From the NCBI GenBank assembly GCA_012523605.1, contig JAAYTY010000045.1:1-7592 (forward strand): 7,592 nt of DNA, given 5' to 3'. The stretch comes from Candidatus Fermentibacterota bacterium (GTDB taxonomy: Bacteria; Fermentibacterota; Fermentibacteria; Fermentibacterales; Fermentibacteraceae). The notes below the pieces were generated by a model. That model did no database searches. It saw nothing but the letters and a program-made list of their open reading frames with translations, and was not told the DNA's origin. Shown here in pieces: positions 5,833-7,592 of this stretch. Within the stretch, counting starts at the first letter, position 1; every line of letters starts with the position of its first letter. A program made the translations under genes and the position numbers.

Positions 5833-6741
5833 ATGGCAAGGATACTCATCTGCGACCCGGTCTCGCCCGATGCCGTCGCCGAAATGCGGGGAGCGGGCCA
5901 CGAGATCGTCGAGAAGCCCGGGATGTCCCCCGAGGATCTTCTGCAGACCGTCCACGGCTTCGACGCGCTGGTCGTGAGACGCGCCACCAAGGTCACGCGC
6001 CAGGTGCTGGAGAAGGCGAAGGGCTCGCTGAAGCTTGTCGTCAGGGGCGGCGTGGGCATGGACAACATCGACGCCGAAGCCGCGAAGGAGACAGGCGTGA
6101 AGGTCATGAATACGCCGGGCGCCAGCTCGATCGCCGTGGCCGAGCTCGCGATGGCGCACATGCTGTCCTGCAGCAGGTTCATCACGAGGGCCGACAGGGC
6201 CTCGAAGGACGGCAGGTGGGAGAAGAAGACCTTCAGCAAGGGTCTCGAGCTGTGGAACTCCACTCTCGGCCTCATCGGCTTCGGCAGGATAGCCCGCGAG
6301 GTCGCGAAGCGGGCGGCGGCCTTCGAGATGAAGGTGATCTTCTTCGATCCATACGTCGAGAAGGGTTCCGAGGGAGCCAGGAAGGTCGATCTCGAAACAC
6401 TCTGCCGCGAGAGCGACTTCATCTCCCTGCACATCCCGCTCTCCGCAGAGACGAAATACATCCTCGACGAGCCCCAGTTCGCCCTGATGAAGAACGGCGT
6501 GGTGATAGTCAACTGCGCGAGGGGCGGCACCATCAACGAGCAGGCTCTCATAAGGGCACTGGACTCGGGGAAGGTGTTCGCCGCAGGCCTCGACGTCTTT
6601 GAGCAGGAGCCCCCGGCCGACCCCGCGATAATGAAGCACGAGAAGGTCGGGGCGACCCCGCACATCGGCGCCGGCACCGAGGGCGCGACCGCGCGAGTCG
6701 GCGGAGAAGTGTCCAGGATCATCAACGAGTTCTTCAGGTAG
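5833..6741 (+). CDS. serA: D-3-phosphoglycerate dehydrogenase-like, short form without ACT domain
   Basis: This is an NAD-dependent D-2-hydroxyacid dehydrogenase, most likely oxidising 3-phosphoglycerate to 3-phosphohydroxypyruvate, the first step of serine synthesis. The 302-residue product has the substrate-domain motif VVRGGVGMDNID at 69-80, the Rossmann loop GLIGFGRIARE at 146-156, and Asp172 (FFDPY) placed to bind NAD ribose. It also has LHIPLSAETKYIL at 199-211, the catalytic Arg230 in NCARGGTINE, Glu259 in LDVFEQEP, and His277 in ATPHIGAGT. It ends right after the dehydrogenase fold, so it lacks the regulatory ACT and intervening domains of long SerA forms and is probably not inhibited by serine in the classical way. 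GGAAGGAG, 4 nt upstream, and the family's usual N-terminus support ATG 5833 over the in-frame ATG 5785. A role as a glycerate or other hydroxyacid dehydrogenase cannot be excluded, because family motifs do not fix the substrate. Confidence 0.85.
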   Translation: MARILICDPVSPDAVAEMRGAGHEIVEKPGMSPEDLLQTVHGFDALVVRRATKVTRQVLEKAKGSLKLVVRGGVGMDNIDAEAAKETGVKVMNTPGASSIAVAELAMAHMLSCSRFITRADRASKDGRWEKKTFSKGLELWNSTLGLIGFGRIAREVAKRAAAFEMKVIFFDPYVEKGSEGARKVDLETLCRESDFISLHIPLSAETKYILDEPQFALMKNGVVIVNCARGGTINEQALIRALDSGKVFAAGLDVFEQEPPADPAIMKHEKVGATPHIGAGTEGATARVGGEVSRIINEFFR

Positions 6742-6742
6742 A

Positions 6743-6760
6743 CCTTTCAACGAGGAAAGG
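6743..6760 (+). promoter_or_regulatory. Hairpin covering the ribosome site of the DUF6754-like gene
   Basis: CCTTTC at 6743-6748 pairs with GAAAGG at 6755-6760 around a 6-nt loop. The stem begins two bases after the serA-like stop. Its right arm lies in the GAGGAAAGG stretch expected to bind the ribosome, just before ATG 6767. It could restrain translation of the downstream gene. There is no T-run, so a terminator is unlikely. Confidence 0.25.
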
Positions 6761-6766
6761 CTGCAT

Positions 6767-7592
6767 ATGCGGAAAAAGACACTGCTGGTGCTCCTGGCCG
6801 TGCTGGCCCCGCCGGGCGCTTCGCTGGCCCAGGCGCCCGCGCCCGGCGACGTTCCGGAGGCGGCACAGGACCTCTCGATTCTCGCCGCTGACAGCGGGAG
6901 CGCATGCCCGGCCTCCGGGACGGAGACGGCGCTCCCTCCCGATGTTGCGCCCCCGGGAGTTCCGGTGGTCACCGACTTACCTAACGATGCCGGAGACCAC
7001 CTGATCGTGTCGTTCGAGCCCAGTCCGGACGAGGCGGCGGGCTCGATCCTGGCCTACAAGGTGTACAGGCGGACTCCCGGCGCGGCAGACGGCTCCGGGG
7101 AGTGGGCGGTGGTCGAGACGGTCGCCGCCGGAGACCCCACGGAGATCGTGGACGGCTACGACCCCGACTTCCCGGTGGCACAGGGCGTGCGGTACGAGTA
7201 CCGAATCGCGGCGGTGACCTCCGACTGCCGTGAGATCACCGGAGAGGCCGCCCTGGCGGCCGTCGTCGCCCGAGGCGAGTGGTTCCACACCGACAAGCTG
7301 AGGGTGCTCATCGCCTGCCTCCTCTTCGTCGGGCTGATATTCCTCTACTTCTCGAAGGCCCGCGGAGGTGCGGCTCTGTACCTCCGGCCCATCGCCGGCA
7401 TCGAGGCGATCGACGAGGCGATCGGCAGGGCCACCGAGATGGGCAAGCCCATCCTCTACGTTCCGGGGCTTTCCTCCATAGAGGACGTGGCGACCATCGC
7501 CAGCCTCACCATCCTGGGCCGGGTGGCGAAGAAGGTTGCCGAATACCAGACGCCCCTGCGCGTCCCCAACCGTGACCCGATCGTGTACACGG
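6767..7592 (+). CDS. Exported Fn3-domain, single-pass membrane protein with DUF6754-like region, 3' end missing
   Basis: The frame starts at ATG 6767 and stays open for 275 codons to the window edge, so the gene is cut at its 3' end. Residues 1-23 form a signal peptide: MRKK, then a Leu/Val/Ala core, then SLAQA. A low-complexity Ala/Pro linker follows to about 65. Residues 75-168 look like one fibronectin type III domain: LIVSFEPSPDE, then ILAYKVYRR, then a strand with VRYEYRIAAVTSD. A hydrophobic segment at about 178-196 (RVLIACLLFVGLIFLYFS) is a probable membrane span. It is followed by a region starting ALYLRPIAGIEAIDEAIGR that resembles DUF6754, a domain of unknown function. That region also has MGKPILYVPG, ATIASLTILGRVAKK and TPLRVPNRDPIVY. 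The expected topology is Fn3 outside and the DUF6754-like part in the cytoplasm. Start support: AAAGG 6 nt upstream. It lies 25 nt after the serA-like gene and could be co-transcribed. The function is unknown, and the domain name is from recall. Confidence 0.8.
   Translation, partial: MRKKTLLVLLAVLAPPGASLAQAPAPGDVPEAAQDLSILAADSGSACPASGTETALPPDVAPPGVPVVTDLPNDAGDHLIVSFEPSPDEAAGSILAYKVYRRTPGAADGSGEWAVVETVAAGDPTEIVDGYDPDFPVAQGVRYEYRIAAVTSDCREITGEAALAAVVARGEWFHTDKLRVLIACLLFVGLIFLYFSKARGGAALYLRPIAGIEAIDEAIGRATEMGKPILYVPGLSSIEDVATIASLTILGRVAKKVAEYQTPLRVPNRDPIVYT

Noticed and set aside
5755..6972. 405-codon open frame on the minus strand
   Set aside because: It lies opposite the serA-like gene and the start of the next gene, which carry clear family motifs and ribosome sites. 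The antisense product has no recognisable domain, and long antisense frames are common in GC-rich DNA.

Overview
The window is a GC-rich, gene-dense stretch of bacterial chromosome. All six supported genes lie on the plus strand. No stretch longer than about 150 bp lacks a gene, and I see no tRNA, rRNA, insertion sequence, CRISPR array or phage gene. Shine-Dalgarno sites of the ordinary AGGAGG type precede several genes. AGG is the favoured arginine codon (12 of 20 in the serA-like gene, counted by hand), which is unusual for so GC-rich a genome. Together with a two-gene transketolase, a COG3014-type protein and a signal peptide/Fn3/transmembrane/DUF6754-like protein, this suggests an uncultured candidate-phylum bacterium, perhaps near Fermentibacteria, Eisenbacteria or Fibrobacterota. 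That placement is a low-confidence inference.

Layout. Positions 2-886 hold the 3' part of a COG3014-like TPR protein. Its stop overlaps the ATG of deoC (883-1605, deoxyribose-phosphate aldolase) in an ATGA junction. DeoC has an atypical Arg/Pro-rich tail, and a perfect 12-bp hairpin lies inside that tail's coding sequence. A spacer of about 140 bp with small hairpins leads to a full-length UvrD/PcrA-type helicase (1748-3931). After a 52-bp spacer with an 8-bp hairpin and a strong Shine-Dalgarno come the N-terminal (3984-4817) and C-terminal (4814-5761) transketolase subunits, joined by a GTGA overlap. A 71-bp spacer precedes a short D-3-phosphoglycerate dehydrogenase-like gene (5833-6741). 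At 6767 begins a secreted/membrane protein that runs off the right edge.

How the genes fit together. DeoC releases glyceraldehyde 3-phosphate and acetaldehyde from deoxyribose 5-phosphate. Transketolase exchanges two-carbon units among pentose phosphates and glyceraldehyde 3-phosphate. The phosphoglycerate dehydrogenase draws 3-phosphoglycerate toward serine. These three functions meet at triose phosphates, so the region looks like housekeeping carbon metabolism with a DNA repair helicase between them. I find no convincing new defence, mobile or biosynthetic system. The points most worth a second look are the DUF6754-like membrane protein, the multi-arm hairpin at the end of the helicase gene, and the deoC tail with its hairpin.
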